This document shows, piece by piece, positions 11,211 to 23,224 of a stretch of DNA of 64,000 nt. Source of the stretch: Limnomonas spitsbergensis (Eukaryota > Chlorophyta > Chlorophyceae > Chlamydomonadales); the NCBI GenBank assembly GCA_037349105.1, contig JAYJMM010000041.1, positions 8,678,501-8,742,500 of the forward strand, read 5' to 3'. The position numbers and the translations under genes are program-made. Every line of letters starts with the position of its first letter. Position 1 is the stretch's first letter. The notes below the pieces were generated by a model that was given only the letters and a program-made list of their open reading frames with translations, had not been told where the DNA came from and searched no databases.

Positions 11211-12767
11211 AGCAGGGCGTAAGGCAGACGTGGCTTCAAAACATCTGAGGCGAGGAAAGTAACGTGGGTATCAGAGCTGTTGTTTGGAAGGGCAGGATGT
11301 ACCCCTCTGTAGGCAACTGTTTAGCTGAGTAACAGAAACCTGGCATCGCACGACGGGTTCAACTGAAATTGCTGGGAGCCGTGGAATGGCAGAGAACTTG
11401 GTATTTCGGACAGGCAGTGACCATCTAAAATAATGGATTTTATGTAACGCAGCTTTTCAACATGATGTCCAACGTGAAGCATTATGTGACAAAGGAAATG
11501 TGAGAATTATTCAATTTACACTGATGTTCTTCACGAATGTTTTCCGAAGCCATGTGATCATACGTTGTTGACTTTCATAAAGCCGTTCAAACAGTGGAAC
11601 CCTAGAAATCAGACTTCATAAGCTGTTCTAGAAACCTGGAACAAACCAATGGCAGTGGCCAACACAACTCTTACAAGTCTTACTCGGACTGCAATTACAC
11701 AGCACGATCAGATGAAGGCATAAGAAACGAGTCCATGCACACCAGTAACAGGTTCCTTCTTCCAGAGAGGCCCAACAATCAGGCTTGCAGAAAAAAAGCT
11801 CAGTAAAACGAGCTTGCCTCCTCCAGTAACAGGCTCCTTCTTCCAGTGAGGCCCAACAGTCAGGCTTGAACAAAAGTCATCTAAAAAAACAAGCTTGCGT
11901 CCTACTGCTGTCAAGCAATTGGTGAGGAACTTGACAAGAAAAACACATAGAATACTTCAAATGCTCAAAGATCTAAAACGCAAATCACCCTGATCATTTA
12001 ATTTACTTGCATCGCAAGACCAGACCTGTCTCACCAAGAAATGACTGTGGTATAGTTCAAAAAATCCCGCCACCGACCAGTCTCACCAAAAAATGAGGCT
12101 GGGTCATAGAAGAGAGGTTGAGAAAAGCAAATGTTGAATTGGTTCATCCAGCTCTGAAGCGTCCCTGTTAGTCACAAGCTTCATACGCAAGACGTAAAAG
12201 TGTGTGCTTAAAAAATGTCACGACGTCATGGAACTTGAGAACCGAAAACTTAGGGCACACCACTGAAGGTTCTTCAAAAACAAAGATCAAAAGAGCCAGG
12301 CCTTGATATCCCTCCGGAATGTCACCGACTAACTGCAAAGTAAAGACACGGGATAATAACACTTGAGACATCACATCCTCACAAAATAAACACACTTATG
12401 TACAAACTCTGCCTTGGTTTGCCCTCCCGTCCAGAACATACCCCGTGCCGACATATCCAGGTCCATCCAGATCCATTGCAGCTGCCTGCAAGTAGATCCA
12501 TCCAGATCCAGTGCAGCTGTCTGCAAGCAGATCCATCCAGATCTAGGGCAGCTACAGATGTCTTCCTTCTCCGGTCACCAGGCAGATCAAACGTTCCTTC
12601 AAGTATGACGACGCGCGCTCCTCCTCTTCCCTTCCCCAACTTTCTCTCCTGTTTCCTTCCAACCCAACTAGACAGTTGGGCGGCCAACCATCTTCACCTT
12701 TTTAGCTATGCCCTGAGGTGTGATGTCATCACCTCCGTGACCCTAATTCTCAGAGCACCTCCCAAGC
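11211..12767. other. 3' flanks of two convergent genes, with two small tandem duplications
   Basis: No coding exon is seen. A duplication of about 85 bp occupies 11737-11900 (GTAACAGGTTCCTTCTTCCA versus GTAACAGGCTCCTTCTTCCA). A smaller one lies at 12018-12100 (CAGACCTGTCTCACCAAGAA versus CGACCAGTCTCACCAAAAAA). Three 35-bp units of ATCCATCCAGATC plus GCAGCTG..TGCAAG run from about 12462 to 12560, likely in the 3' UTR of the minus-strand gene. Confidence 0.6.
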
Positions 12768-15700
12768 TCACAGCTCCCGCCTCACCGAAGCCCACTGTTT
12801 CATTTCGCTCATCATCATCCGCATGACCAGCACAAACACAACCGCAAACACATTCAGCAGCACCAGCACCCCGCCCGCTGCCATCAGTAGAATCTGCGGC
12901 CCCGTCCACGCAGTAGCCGTCGGGGCTGCCTGGGACCATTGCTGTGATGGCGGGGAACTGGCAGGCCACTGTTGGACTGGTGGTGCATCCCCACCCAACG
13001 GCATCCCCATGACTGAAGAATAGCCGTGCGCAACGTCCGGCGAAACAGCCATCAGCCTCCCCTGCCCATCTTGCCAGAATAGCTTGCCGACAGAGTTGAC
13101 AGCCCAATCCTGCGAGCGCTGCGCTGCGGGCGGAGGGGCCCAGGATCCAGCAGGCCGGCCGCCGGAGTGCTGTTGCTCAGAAAAGTGCGACGGAGGCATC
13201 ATATCTGCAGACCCGCCGGGCATGGAGGCGCTCTCGACATACCCCGACGCCCCACAGCCACTTTGAGGCTCATTGGGGCTGTGCGGCGTGGACAGACCCA
13301 TTGTGGAGAGGTGCTGCCGCTCAAAATCCGAGTCGAGGTGCGCCTGCGAGGAGCCTGCAGACCAGCCCATGCCAGCAATATCCCTCATACGAGGCTGCGT
13401 ATGCTGCTGCTGGTACATTTGTGGCTGCTGGCTCAGCTCTTGCCTGGAAAGTGGGGGTGGAGCCTCGCTCCCTCCTGCAGCAGGATTTGTCATTTGGCTT
13501 CTCGCTAGCGCCTGCCGCCGGAGGACCTCCGAGTTGGTCGCGGCCTTGCCTGACTGCTGCTGCTGATGCCGGGCGATCGCCGCAGCTTTCTGCTGGTCAA
13601 GGCGCATGGCAGAGGCGCCCAGTGTGCCCCACACGCCCTGCATCGGCGGCTCGTCCCTGAAGATAAACTCGTCATACAATAGGCTGTTCTGGTGCTCATC
13701 GGTGAGGCCGAGCGAGGAGGAGTTTGCGCGCGCGGAGCCCACGGCCATCGACTGGACAGCACGGACGCTGTTGGGCTCGACAGACTGCTGCGGGCGGTCG
13801 GCCAACGACGTCGGCATGCCTTTCGGGGCTACGGCCGCGCTGCCCCTTGGGCGCGCCCCGCTCGTGACATCGTAACGCCCTGCACCCGCGGTGTCGTGGC
13901 TAGACTGGCGCGACACGCCATCCCCGGTGTCGTGGCTTGACTGGCCCAGCACATCTTCCCCGTCCATTGCAACAGCAATCTGCGAGCGTAATTATAAAAT
14001 GTAAAAGCAGTTGTACACTGAAAGTGTCACGGCTCAAGCGTCAATCGTGCCATACAGCAATTCCATTCAATTGCACCCCTTTGACAGCTGGTGGGAAACA
14101 AAACAAGCTGCCAAGCATCGTCATCCACCATGGCTTGTGTCCCAATTGGGCCTCCTGATTGTTTTACAGCTGAGACAGCGAGCATGCGTCACCTCCCCCC
14201 ATGAAAACCTACGTGAGACCGCCAGTCACCGACACCTGCCGCACCTTCTCCAGGATGCTGCTTGAGTCCCTGCCTGCGTACGTTTCGCCCTCAGCGATCG
14301 GCCGCCAGGCAGGATTGAAGCTCGAGTTGTGCGGAACTGGCCCCCTGGGATTGGAGCCGGGACGTCGAGAGCGCCCCGACGAAGCGGCGTCGTGTGACTG
14401 GCGAGGGTGGGGCAGCGCGCCAACCTCCCCGGACCGCAACAAGGGTGTCGACGACCCTGAGGCGCGCAGGACGCGCCGGTTACCGTTGGCCGACGCCCGC
14501 TCTGTAGAGCCCGACTGCTGCGGCGTCGTGCCCCCCCCCGGGGTGAGGTTGTTCCCAGAGTGCTGCGAGATAGCCGAAAATCCCGACACCGCTGACACGC
14601 CCGACAGCTGCGTGTGCACCTGATGCGACGACCTCAGGTCCGCGTCGGTCAATGCGTTGATACGCTCCACCATGCTGCGCATACGGAAAGTGACATCAGA
14701 GTCCGCGGCCTGTGACAACTGGCGGATTTTGCTGGTCAGCAGTGCCGGCGGGGGCGGGCCCAGGTTTAAGATAGGGCCGGAATCTTGTTCTTCGTCCGCG
14801 TAGTCTTCGTCAGCGTAGGCTAGACCCCCGTTGCTGGCTAGCTTAAAGGACAGCGGGGCCGACCGCTCCTTGACCTGGGTCAATGTTGGTACGTAGGGAG
14901 GCTGTGCAGGAGCAGTGGCACCTGCGCAGGTGGCAGTCAACGGGTCAAGCACCGGCCGTATGCACCGAGTCAGCACGTAGAGTGCCTGGGCAGACACAGC
15001 TGCAACTAAAGGTGGATGTATGGAGCATGGAACGTCAAACTGAGGACCAAGGGGGAAGTCCCCGAGTGCACTTTGACACTCAAGCAATACACAGTGCAAG
15101 CATAGTGGTAGTGTGCCAGTGTGGTACCTGAGCAGATGGCGGCCAAGGCCAGGCCATCAGCTATGTCAAACTGAGGATCAGATGGTGCCCGTCCACGCAC
15201 TCACCGACCCTCAACTGGCATGTCCGAGGCCCTGGCCAAGTGGCTGTCATCTACCCACCAGTGCTGTCTTTGTTTGCACCATATCACCTTGGGAGGGGGA
15301 CTGGGCAGCCACCACAGGGTCTCCATTGGGACAAAACCTTGACTGGCCGTTGGTCGGTGGCCCAAGGAGCAGGGCTTGCTGCACCAGCCCCTCCGGCCAT
15401 AGGCTGTGATGTAACTAAACTGCATCTAATGCGTGCTGACAAAGAAACTGCGCCTGCGTACCATCTGAGTTGTCTGCACTCATGACAAAGGAGCCGCTGT
15501 TGCCAATAGTGTCCCAGTTGTCATCATTGGATGTGCGGACAGACTTCAGCCCCCGCAGGCTGGTCTCTGAGCCCTCCCGGGACGCAGGGCCCCGCACAGT
15601 GTTGTTTGTGACAGCATCATCCCTGCCAGCATGAAGCAGTTTAAACCAGTGTTAGGCAGGGTTCAAGTTTCAGGGTTCTACACTTAATTCGTAAGGCATT

Positions 15701-16926
15701 GCCCTGGCCAGCAGCATTCCTGCCGGCTTGACGCCAGGGAAATAAGGGCCGGTCGGCGGCCAGAACATTTCGGTAGAAAGCAAAACACGCCGAACGCTCC
15801 GACAGGGAGCACAAAGAGTTGCAGCCACCAGGGTGGTATTGGTTTGGTGAACTTCGGGGCCACAACACAAGCGAGGGCAACGCAGTTCATGTCCCTATAG
15901 CCAGCTGGTCATCTATCAGGTCAGGTGCGCAGATGAACGCAGCCATCAGGGTGGCATCGAACTATCGGTAGCTGGTAGGCTTTTGTAGCAAGTACCAGAC
16001 CTCATCTCTTGTCAGGCCAGGGAAACGTGGAATAAGTCCCCGATAGCCAGCTGGCAATGCTGTTGCCAACCAGACTGCATGTTATGAATACTATTGGAAC
16101 ACAGGTAACGTCAACCATTGCAACAAGGTTTGGGTGGCATGGCTCAGACTCCGCTCTGCAATATCGGTGCAGCAGCCTACATGCCTTGCACTTGAGGCCC
16201 TATTTATCTCAAGAGTGTTTCAGCTACATGACAGCCCCGGGGTCCTGGCGCACAATACCCTGCTGCTGAAGCCACCGGCCGCAGGCCGGGCAAGCTTGGG
16301 TATCCATCTGCCCAATATTGGCCGACCAGGGATGCCTGCTGGTTCATGCTGAAATAAACACGGACCTGAGCGCGTATAGCTGCTCCTCTAGGAAACTGCG
16401 AGTCCCTTTCTGTATGGATGCCGCGGGCGTGTCCTTGGTAGGTGTGATGGCCAGGCTGTTTGTAGACCGAGCTGAGCCTGTGTGGGAACTGGTAACAACA
16501 GGAGGCAAGACAGGTTATTCATGGAGGCGTTTCGCATGTTGCCTGGACAAGAGGTTATGCTGGGAGGGAAGCAAGGGAATCATCGGGCATAGGAACTGAG
16601 ATAAGAAGGAAGCAATGCGCATGGCGCCATGGCAAGAGGATCTCGAGTTAGCAGGGAAGCACAAAGATGTTCGACGGAGTACATGGGCCCCACAGTTAGG
16701 GACGGCACACAAATGGTGGAGAGCATGGGCCTCACAGTTGTGGACTTGGTTTGTATGAAGATACGTCGGCGGTGACCTTCTTGTCTCCTGACAACGATGA
16801 GCTCATGGTCCGAAAGCTTTTGGACACTGCAGAAGCGATATTTTTCAATTTTGAGGCTTCTTTCTCGCTGCTCTTTTTAGACATCTTGTCGCCAACCTCT
16901 ACGGGCATTGTCCGAGCTGCTAACAT
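12768..16926 (-). CDS. Tail-anchored Ser/Gln-rich protein, family member 1 (unknown function)
   Basis: Four exons, 16926-16736, 15622-15462, 14921-14236 and 13979-12768, total 750 codons in phase with GT-AG borders. The start is the first in-frame ATG (MLAARTMPVEVG); MPVEVG at 16907 is an alternative. The N-terminus is Lys/Ser-rich (KMSKKSSEKEASKLKN). The long middle is acidic, then Ser/Gln/Pro-rich and likely disordered (ADEDYADEEQD, QQQHTQPRMRD). Near the C-terminus is GKLFWQDGQGRLMAVSP. One hydrophobic segment at about residues 709-732 (ILLMAAGGVLVLLNVFAVVF) is followed by a 17-residue tail with RMMMSEMKQWA. This is the layout of a tail-anchored protein facing the cytosol. Two paralogous genes in the window share the C-terminal plan. 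I know no family name. Confidence 0.68.
15295..15425 (-). repeat. Dispersed repeat family A copy (long)
   Basis: Minus-strand order: TTTAGTTACATCACAGCCTA, GGCCGGAGGGGCTGGTGCAG, CAAGCCCTGCTCCTTGGGCC, CAGTCAAGGTTTTGTCCCAA and GGTGGCTGCCCAGTCCCCC. It lies in intron 2 of the tail-anchored gene 12768-16926. Confidence 0.7.
16215..16330 (+). repeat. Dispersed repeat family A copy
   Basis: TTTCAGCTACATGACAGCCC, TGCTGCTGAAGCCACCGGCC and GCAGGCCGGGCAAGCTTGGG keep the family order. It is in intron 1 of the same gene, in the opposite orientation to the copy at 15295-15425. Confidence 0.6.
16678..16745 (-). repeat. Short tandem copy of the exon 1 donor region of the preceding gene
   Basis: The exon 1 end and donor in plus view (GCATGGGCCTCACAGTTGTG) recur 44 bp further into the intron as TACATGGGCCCCACAGTTAG. 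This is another exon-edge copy next to its parent junction. Confidence 0.55.
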
Positions 16927-17698
16927 TGAGCAAGCAGCGGGGCGGTGATGAATTGTTAGTAGGCGACATACGCTACGGAAGGCAAATAACGTTGTCACTT
17001 ACTGATGGTCAGACAATGGTGAAACGAAGCAAGCAACACTTATATAAAGCGACCGCGACCGGTCCAAACTCTTGCAAGTATGACAGTAAACCTGTTTCTT
17101 TCACGTTTTACAAATGCCTCCGAATGTAATTCGTGGTTAAGTCTATAAGACAGATAGCGAAAATTGAGATGTCAAAAATGTAGGGTTCCGAATCCAGATT
17201 AATTGCTACGCAGCCTTGATTGGGATAGAGATACAGATGTTGATTACTAGTGATCATCTAGTGAGGTCCTTGTGACGTGGAAGTGTCCCTGTATGTCCTC
17301 CTGTCGAAAAAGTACCAAGAACCGAGTCTCATGAGAGCTGCCCGTACGGCAGAATCTCGCGTAATCTCGCTTTAAACACGTGGCCTGCAGCGGCGCTGAT
17401 TGATATCGCCCGCATCTGCTGCGCAGCTCAATACGTTTTATCTATTTTCTAGCGTACCGGTGCCGTCTTATTTCTTTCTTTAATTCATTACTTCTTTAAA
17501 GCGCATCAATGGAGCAGCGAGACTGCCGCGATCCAGACCTCTGTTCCCTAAGATCATTGTTCCTGCACCAAGCTTGGTGCAGGAGAGGGACAATCTGAGC
17601 CCAGGACCTGTCAAAATCCGGACTTCCAGATCCCGCTCGGTGGTGGCCTGCGGTGCCGGCCTGCTGGCGGGAGCAGTCCTGACCCGGCCTTCGTCTCC
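16927..17698. other. Upstream region of the tail-anchored gene, nothing recognised
   Basis: AT-rich and without a convincing exon. It should contain the promoter of the minus-strand gene ending at 12768, but I could not identify a core element. Confidence 0.3.
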
Positions 17699-18430
17699 AT
17701 GAAGATCCTGTCTTCTGGGTCTCAAAAGCTCATGCCCACATCCACCAACGCAGCCCGAGCTGTAATGCAGGCCTACTCCGGATGGCCCAATCACCCAAGT
17801 ATCGTATGGCCCAACTCGAAGCGCGCCAGGAAGGCAGGTGCAACCGCCAGTAGCACCGCCTCGAATGACGCGTCCACACCCGAGACCACACCTGAGACCA
17901 CACCTGAGGCTTCCGAGGCGGGTGACGGCTTGGAGGAGATGGTTGGTGGTGGTGGCCGTGACATCGACATGGCAGCAGCACCAGACGGCTTTCGATGGCC
18001 AGCAGCCAACACCAGGCGCGTCATCCTGACCAGCCGCCAAGCTGCTGATGTCTACGAGGGTGCGGAGTGGATCATGGCATTCAGCTGCAGCATGCTGGAC
18101 TTGGGCTGCCTGGGCCGGGGCTTGATCATGCGCGTGTGCAACGGAGACAGCCGTGATGAGCTGCAAGTGATGATCATCTGTGGCTGCACGCTCGCCGCCG
18201 AGACCCACCCTCACCGGCAGTTGCAGGGATTCAACAGGGCCAGCGTGGTGGATGGGCTTGGCGCCAGGGCCCCTGCATGGGCGCACGCCCGTGCATGCTT
18301 TTCGCGATCGGAGGAGCATCAGCTTAGCAATGACTGTATCACTGTACCACCACTGGCGGCACCTAGCAAGGCAGCAGTCAGCACCATCAGGTGTCCCCGC
18401 GCCGTTTGTTCAAGAGCAGCAGTACGTTAG
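17699..18430 (+). CDS. Possible hypothetical protein or decayed gene, 243 codons
   Basis: An open frame with an ATG and a stop, carrying a short in-frame repeat of PETT (STPETTPETTPEASEAG) and a Gly-rich run. I see no domain, signal or membrane segment. The opposite strand is also open over 17480-18319, so coding direction is uncertain. Directly downstream, in another plus frame, are Gln-rich repeats broken by stops, which suggests a decayed Gln-rich gene. Low support. Confidence 0.22.
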   Translation: MKILSSGSQKLMPTSTNAARAVMQAYSGWPNHPSIVWPNSKRARKAGATASSTASNDASTPETTPETTPEASEAGDGLEEMVGGGGRDIDMAAAPDGFRWPAANTRRVILTSRQAADVYEGAEWIMAFSCSMLDLGCLGRGLIMRVCNGDSRDELQVMIICGCTLAAETHPHRQLQGFNRASVVDGLGARAPAWAHARACFSRSEEHQLSNDCITVPPLAAPSKAAVSTIRCPRAVCSRAAVR

Positions 18431-18494
18431 ACCCCCGCTGCCGCTGCCAACAACGTGACGTCAGACGCAGGAAGGTCAGTACAATTCGGTGCTA

Positions 18495-18640
18495 CAACCA
18501 GCAGCAACAGCAGTACATCCAGCAACAGGGCAGCCACGTCCAGCAGCAGCAGCAGCTGTACATCCAGCAGCAGGACAGCCGCGCCAAGCAGCGGTACAAT
18601 CACTAGGAACAGCAGTACATCCAGTAGCCGGACATCCATC
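18495..18640 (+). repeat. CAG-rich imperfect repeat encoding QQQ/YIQQQ units, interrupted by stops
   Basis: Units such as CAGCAGTACATCCAGCAACA and CAGCTGTACATCCAGCAGCA recur four times. One plus frame reads NQQQQQYIQQQGSHVQQQQQ before stops appear near 18606 and 18628. This is either a decayed Gln-rich exon or a simple triplet repeat. Confidence 0.6.
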
Positions 18641-18881
18641 TGTTCCGTCAGCCGGTCGGCACAGTTCCAGGGCAACCGCTTGGACCAGCGATTACTGGCC
18701 GGGTTGTCCATTTGTCCCCAGGGTACCCCCTCCAGCAGTTTCTGTCACTAGCAATAGGATTGGGCTCTCCCTTGATGGTTCCTGCAATGTCGCCCGCACA
18801 GTTTCATCACCAGGGTTTGGCACAATGCTAGGGCCAGGCTTTGGCCAGCCCAGTGGTAAGAGGTCTACGCATGATCTCTAA

Positions 18882-19730
18882 TCGGGACCCTTGCAAAGGT
18901 CTTTGGTAACGAATTTGTATGTCTCACTTGATCACCTAACTCCAACATGTTCCAGTGGTCCAAATAGTGGTCCATGGCTTTCTTCAATTTACCAACTTTG
19001 ATTTGAGTTTATATCTCATGTTTCTTCTTGATGCTGAATGGAGTCTTTGAAATCTGGAATGCGCTCTAGAGTTTAGACATGGCTGTTGCAGCCCGTGTGT
19101 ATGTCAATTGAATTTCTCTGGGCGTACATTAGGAATTATGTGTGTATAATTTTTATCAGTGGGAAGTCTATGAGCATGGCAGTTTTTACAATCCAGCAAG
19201 GCATCACATGTTATGCATGGGACTGGTGCCCGTAAACCGGTACGAGCACGAAAGTAAGTAGACATAGCCAATGACATGATTGCAACCTAGGCAAGCAAAA
19301 ATTAAGACGTGTGCGTGCGATCCGTCCCCAACGCACGAGTGGTGGGACATGACAGCCTCCATGCACTTTGGATGGCAAAGCAAGTGCATGAGCCCCAGCA
19401 TAGGGGTGGCCGCCGCAATATTCGGGTGGTGCACGTACATGATGCCAGAGGGCTGCTGCGGCATTGAGGTGAAGGGCACGATCATGGCAACAGAAAAGGG
19501 ACCCCCCCGGCCCCAAGCAAGGGAGCCACACCACAGCTGGTGACATGTCGACAGTTGCCCCAACGTTGCACTTGCGCGCATCATGGGGCCATAATGAAAG
19601 ATGTTTACTGAAAGGGTTGTATAGCAAGAGTCATGGCAGAGTATAATGGCGCCGTACGAACACACTGCCTTTGTCCTCCCAACTGAGCAGTGGTACGTCA
19701 CCCTTGTCACCCGGGGAAACATGTTGCGGC
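18882..19730. other. Spacer; one 172-codon minus open frame of doubtful status
   Basis: A minus-strand frame at 19722-19204 stays open for 172 codons, but its composition (many His, Cys and Met, no domain) and lack of splice or family signals make it weak. I would not annotate it as a gene. Confidence 0.3.
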
Positions 19731-20502
19731 ATAGGGGTGCACCCTAATATAATAAGGAATGGGTGCACCCAGCAAAAAGAATACAAGACATTAGTAATAA
19801 TTAAACAATTAAAATTAATAATTACACAAGTACTTATAAACTCTTACTGAGCTTATACGGTAATAGGAGCTTATTGATTCGCTGATGTAACTGAACGAAC
19901 TCAGCTCGACAACAGGTGATAGCTCTGGCGACTCACCTGGACTTCTTCGATACTGTTGACAGGATTCCTTTAACTGAAGCCTCGACTCCTGAGGTTCTTC
20001 TAGACTTCCTGGGACGATCTTGGGCGAATGTGGCCGTTGATCTGCTGTGATGAGTCGCTTGTTTGTCGACTTCTGATGATTGAAGATATCTCTGATTGCT
20101 CAGATGGTCGACTTGGAGCCACAGGAAAGGCTTTGATGTGGAGATGTGATGGTTTGGTGGTGGTAATATCCAGCTGTAGGGCTGGAGATATGCCTTGTTA
20201 AGAGGCAGGAATAACTCTAATTGCTGCATATAGTCGACTGTTGGCCTAGATGCTCTGCCAGTTTCCCCTTCGTAAGACTTGGTGACGATTTACTTGCAGA
20301 AGCGATATTAAAGAACAATAGCTGAGAATGTTAAGAGTCTATTGAAGGCCGTGAAATCGCAGTAAGAAAGAAAAAGTAAAAGACCCAGTTCGGGATCTTC
20401 TAAGACGGCAAACTCAGTTGTTCATGTTCACACATAACTTCCAACCGAAAAAGCAGTTGGCGCGGTCAAAGGCACGGTGCAGTCATACGTCGTGACAAAC
20501 AC
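19731..20502 (+). repeat. Repeated segment, copy 1, interrupted by about 588 bp
   Basis: Its two halves (19731-19790 and 20379-20502) match the uninterrupted segment 23691-23868: GTGCACCCTA, GCAAAAAGAATACAAGACAT, then CTAAGACGGCAAAC and AACCGAAAAAGCAGTTGGCG. The stretch 19791-20378 is extra here, so it is either an insertion in this copy or a deletion in the other. I found no clear target duplication at its edges. Confidence 0.75.
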
Positions 20503-20675
20503 GCGTCACGCAGCTCTTTCATGGCAGCCGGACGTTGCAGGACTATTGGAAGCAAACAAGGCGAAAACAACACAGAAGCAAAATGAAAAGCGATTACGCA
20601 AGATTCTGCCGTACGGGCAGCTTTCTTGACTTTCTTGACAGGAGGCTGTATGTTAGATTTGCGTTAGCTACCTTA

Positions 20676-21568
20676 TGTCGTGTTTCCACTGGTATTCATT
20701 CTGTCGGGCAACCGACGCGGTTTAAGGCCCATTCGACCCAACTGCCGCAAACCGACACGGTTTAGGTGTAATGGTCATGTAACCAGTACCCCAGAATTAG
20801 AATTACCAGTCGCTGACGCGACCTGCCTTACGTTATCGGCGCTTACGCTCCATACGGAAGTTGCAAGGTCGCCTGGCAAGCCCAGACCAGAACCCTCACG
20901 GGTTAAACCCTGCACCTCCCATATAAGCGAGCTCTGCTAGTTATCGGAAAGTCTCAGACGAGATCAATCCATCAGGCTCAATACCTGACTGTCCAACTAT
21001 CAAATCTCTAGTCTCCAGCAGTCTCCCCTCGTGAGCACCTAGTCCCCCCTCAGTCAACTCTCCGACTACTCGCCTACCCTCAACACCGTCCCGGAACTCC
21101 CTCTCCGCTCCTCTCCGCTACTCTCCGCTTCCTCAACAGTGAGTCCTTGACTAGATATGAGAGTCCTGCCCCCTAGGGCACCTAGGACCTCTTCATTAGG
21201 CCTTTCTGTTCGAGGCCGATACCACGCATTCGAGAATAGCCTATACCTCGTCGATGACCAGGTTTAAGCTATTCTGTGAGTTGGTTGCCTCTTGGTTTAA
21301 GGAACCATCTCAGCGCGAAAGATCGTTCGTCATTAAAGACGCCATTTCTATAGCCAGATCGAAATAAGCGGCGACACTTGTGGTTCCGAGGTCACGAATC
21401 GTCGCAGAACGTATCGGCACCCCGAGATCAGACCTCTGGCACCAGGAAGTTTGCTGTGAACTTCCTGGATTTCAGTGGAAACAATTTTGGTTAAAGGCGT
21501 GAAAAATCACGATCGCGAGCAACCGGATTCAAACCGCGCTGGTTTAAGGCGCTAGTGGAAACACCCCC
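20676..21568. mobile_element. Candidate PIF/Harbinger-like non-autonomous DNA element
   Basis: The ends are inverted: TGTCGTGTTTCCACTGG on the left and CTAGTGGAAACACCCCC on the right, sharing the 11-bp core GTGTTTCCACT. TTA lies directly outside both ends (20673-20675 and 21569-21571), the target duplication typical of PIF/Harbinger. The 893-bp interior has no transposase-like frame. Subterminal CGGTTTAAGG-like words occur on both sides. The outermost four bases of the ends do not pair well, so the exact borders are approximate. Confidence 0.5.
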
Positions 21569-21685
21569 TTATATTGTTCGGAGTGTATATGAAACAGGTC
21601 TGTACTACAAGCATCAACCGCCATTTAACCGCCATTTACGATCGTGATTTCTGGCCGTTCGGCTGGAATTGCACGGCCAGAATTA

Positions 21686-22299
21686 CAGCCTGTTTCTGAT
21701 TGACTGCGGAACTCCTCCGCAGGCCGTGTCGTACTGAAACGGGGTCTGTGGAACTGCTCCGCAGGCCTTTAGAAGACCCACGTGCGGCCTTTTTTCCGAG
21801 GACCCCCCCCCTCCTCGGAACTTCCACAGTCTGCGGAACATTTTAGGCCTTCGAATTGACATTAATTATACTTTAGAACTCCTATATTTTTCTGTCCATG
21901 GACCTATCGGGTAGTGGCCGTGGCGGCGACCCTGGACAAAGGCCGCGTCAGGCATCCTCCTACGACCCTTCGAGGATAAGACCAAGGGTACCGACAGCCT
22001 TTGGAGGCATATTGTTATTAGGAAGAGATGTGGTCGAAACGTTGTGAAGAGAAAGAGAAATGAAGGGATAATATGCACACAATCGGCAATACTACGTAGT
22101 ATTACTGTATACAGTACGCCCTGACACTGTGAATTGTGACCCCCCGTGTAGTAGTACTATAGCAGTGCTTTACGTCTCCCATGAACCCTGCACGGTCTCG
22201 TTCCGCAGGGTCCAATCAGAAACGACCTCTGCGGAACTCTTCCGCAGGCCATTAGACCGTCGTACATTTTTTTCTTCGCAGTCAATCAGAAACAGGCTG
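21686..22299. mobile_element. PIF/Harbinger-like MITE with 23-bp perfect terminal inverted repeats
   Basis: The left end starts CAGCCTGTTTCTGATTGACT and the right end finishes AGTCAATCAGAAACAGGCTG; 23 bp pair exactly. Both ends are flanked by TTA (21683-21685 and 22300-22302), the PIF/Harbinger target duplication. Subterminal CTGCGGAACTCCTCCGCAGG and its relatives repeat inside both arms and can fold. The element is 614 bp without a transposase frame, so it is non-autonomous. Confidence 0.75.
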
Positions 22300-22813
22300 T
22301 TAGCGTGACAAAGATGACTTCTATCTAGCATTCGTACACGCTGACACAGCCCGCTCGGTGAATGTGCGATCGCGTCGGGCGCGCGATTGCCTGTCTGCAC
22401 TTTTTCTAGGAAGTGACACGTGTCATTTGGCGAAAGAGGAATTGCGACCGACATTGCGCTCGTGATGGGTCCAATGTGCTCGATCACCGCAGATAAAGAA
22501 AGCATGTCACGCGCGAACAAGGCACTAGAGGAAGCCTATTTCTTTGAACGTTCTACACAAGATAGGCTATCCTTGAATTGAATTTCTAGGTTGAAGTTGC
22601 GCAGGTTGATCAGTCTTCAGTCTACAGTCGTCAGTGTGCATACCTCAGTCCTCAGTCCTCAGTCCTCAGTCAGAACTGCCTAGGGCTTCAAAGAGCGCAA
22701 CATGGACACATGGAAGACAGGGTGAACCCTTATGAAGCTCGCAGGCAGTTCCAATTCAAGAACACTTCCGCCAGGATGGACTCGTAGAAGCCATACGAAC
22801 TGGGCCGATGTAT

Positions 22814-23224
22814 GTACCGTAGTCACGGACGTGTTTCGTTGTTTTGATCGTTGTTCAAGGGACAACGAATCATAAAGAATGATCCTTTTAGACGTGCTTA
22901 AGGGGAACGAATCATAAAAAGTAAGATCCTTCGACACGACGTTCGACACGTACGGCAGTACAGCCAGTATGGTGCTGACTGGTAACGGTCCCAACTCTCT
23001 GCCAAGCACAACCTGGGCGAGTCCTGCATTTTACTAGATGAACTTTGCTCTGTTACTGCCTTTTCCGTAGCGTAAACAAGCGGGTAAAGCTAAACGAACC
23101 AAAAAGTTGGCATTCGCTAAGGGGCATCGAATCAAAACAACCAAAAGGTCCGCGATAAATCATTCGGCTTTCTTAAGCAACAACGAACTCCGAAAACAAC
23201 GAAACACGTCCGTGACTACGGTAC
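22814..23224. mobile_element. Inverted-repeat element with 32-bp perfect arms
   Basis: Positions 22814-22845 (GTACCGTAGTCACGGACGTG onward) are the exact reverse complement of 23193-23224. The arms include an outer palindromic GTAC on each side, which could be a 4-bp target duplication or part of the repeat. The interior carries more words of the same kind (GGGGAACGAATCATAAAA and AAGGGGCATCGAATC). No coding frame is evident. Superfamily is not assigned. Confidence 0.72.

Noticed and set aside
17480..18319. 279-codon minus frame
   Set aside because: Overlaps the plus frame 17699-18430, is rich in Gly, Cys and Arg, and has no domain; GC-rich shadow is more likely. The plus frame itself is weak.
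19204..19722. 172-codon minus frame
   Set aside because: Odd composition (many His, Cys, Met), no domain, no splice or homologue evidence.
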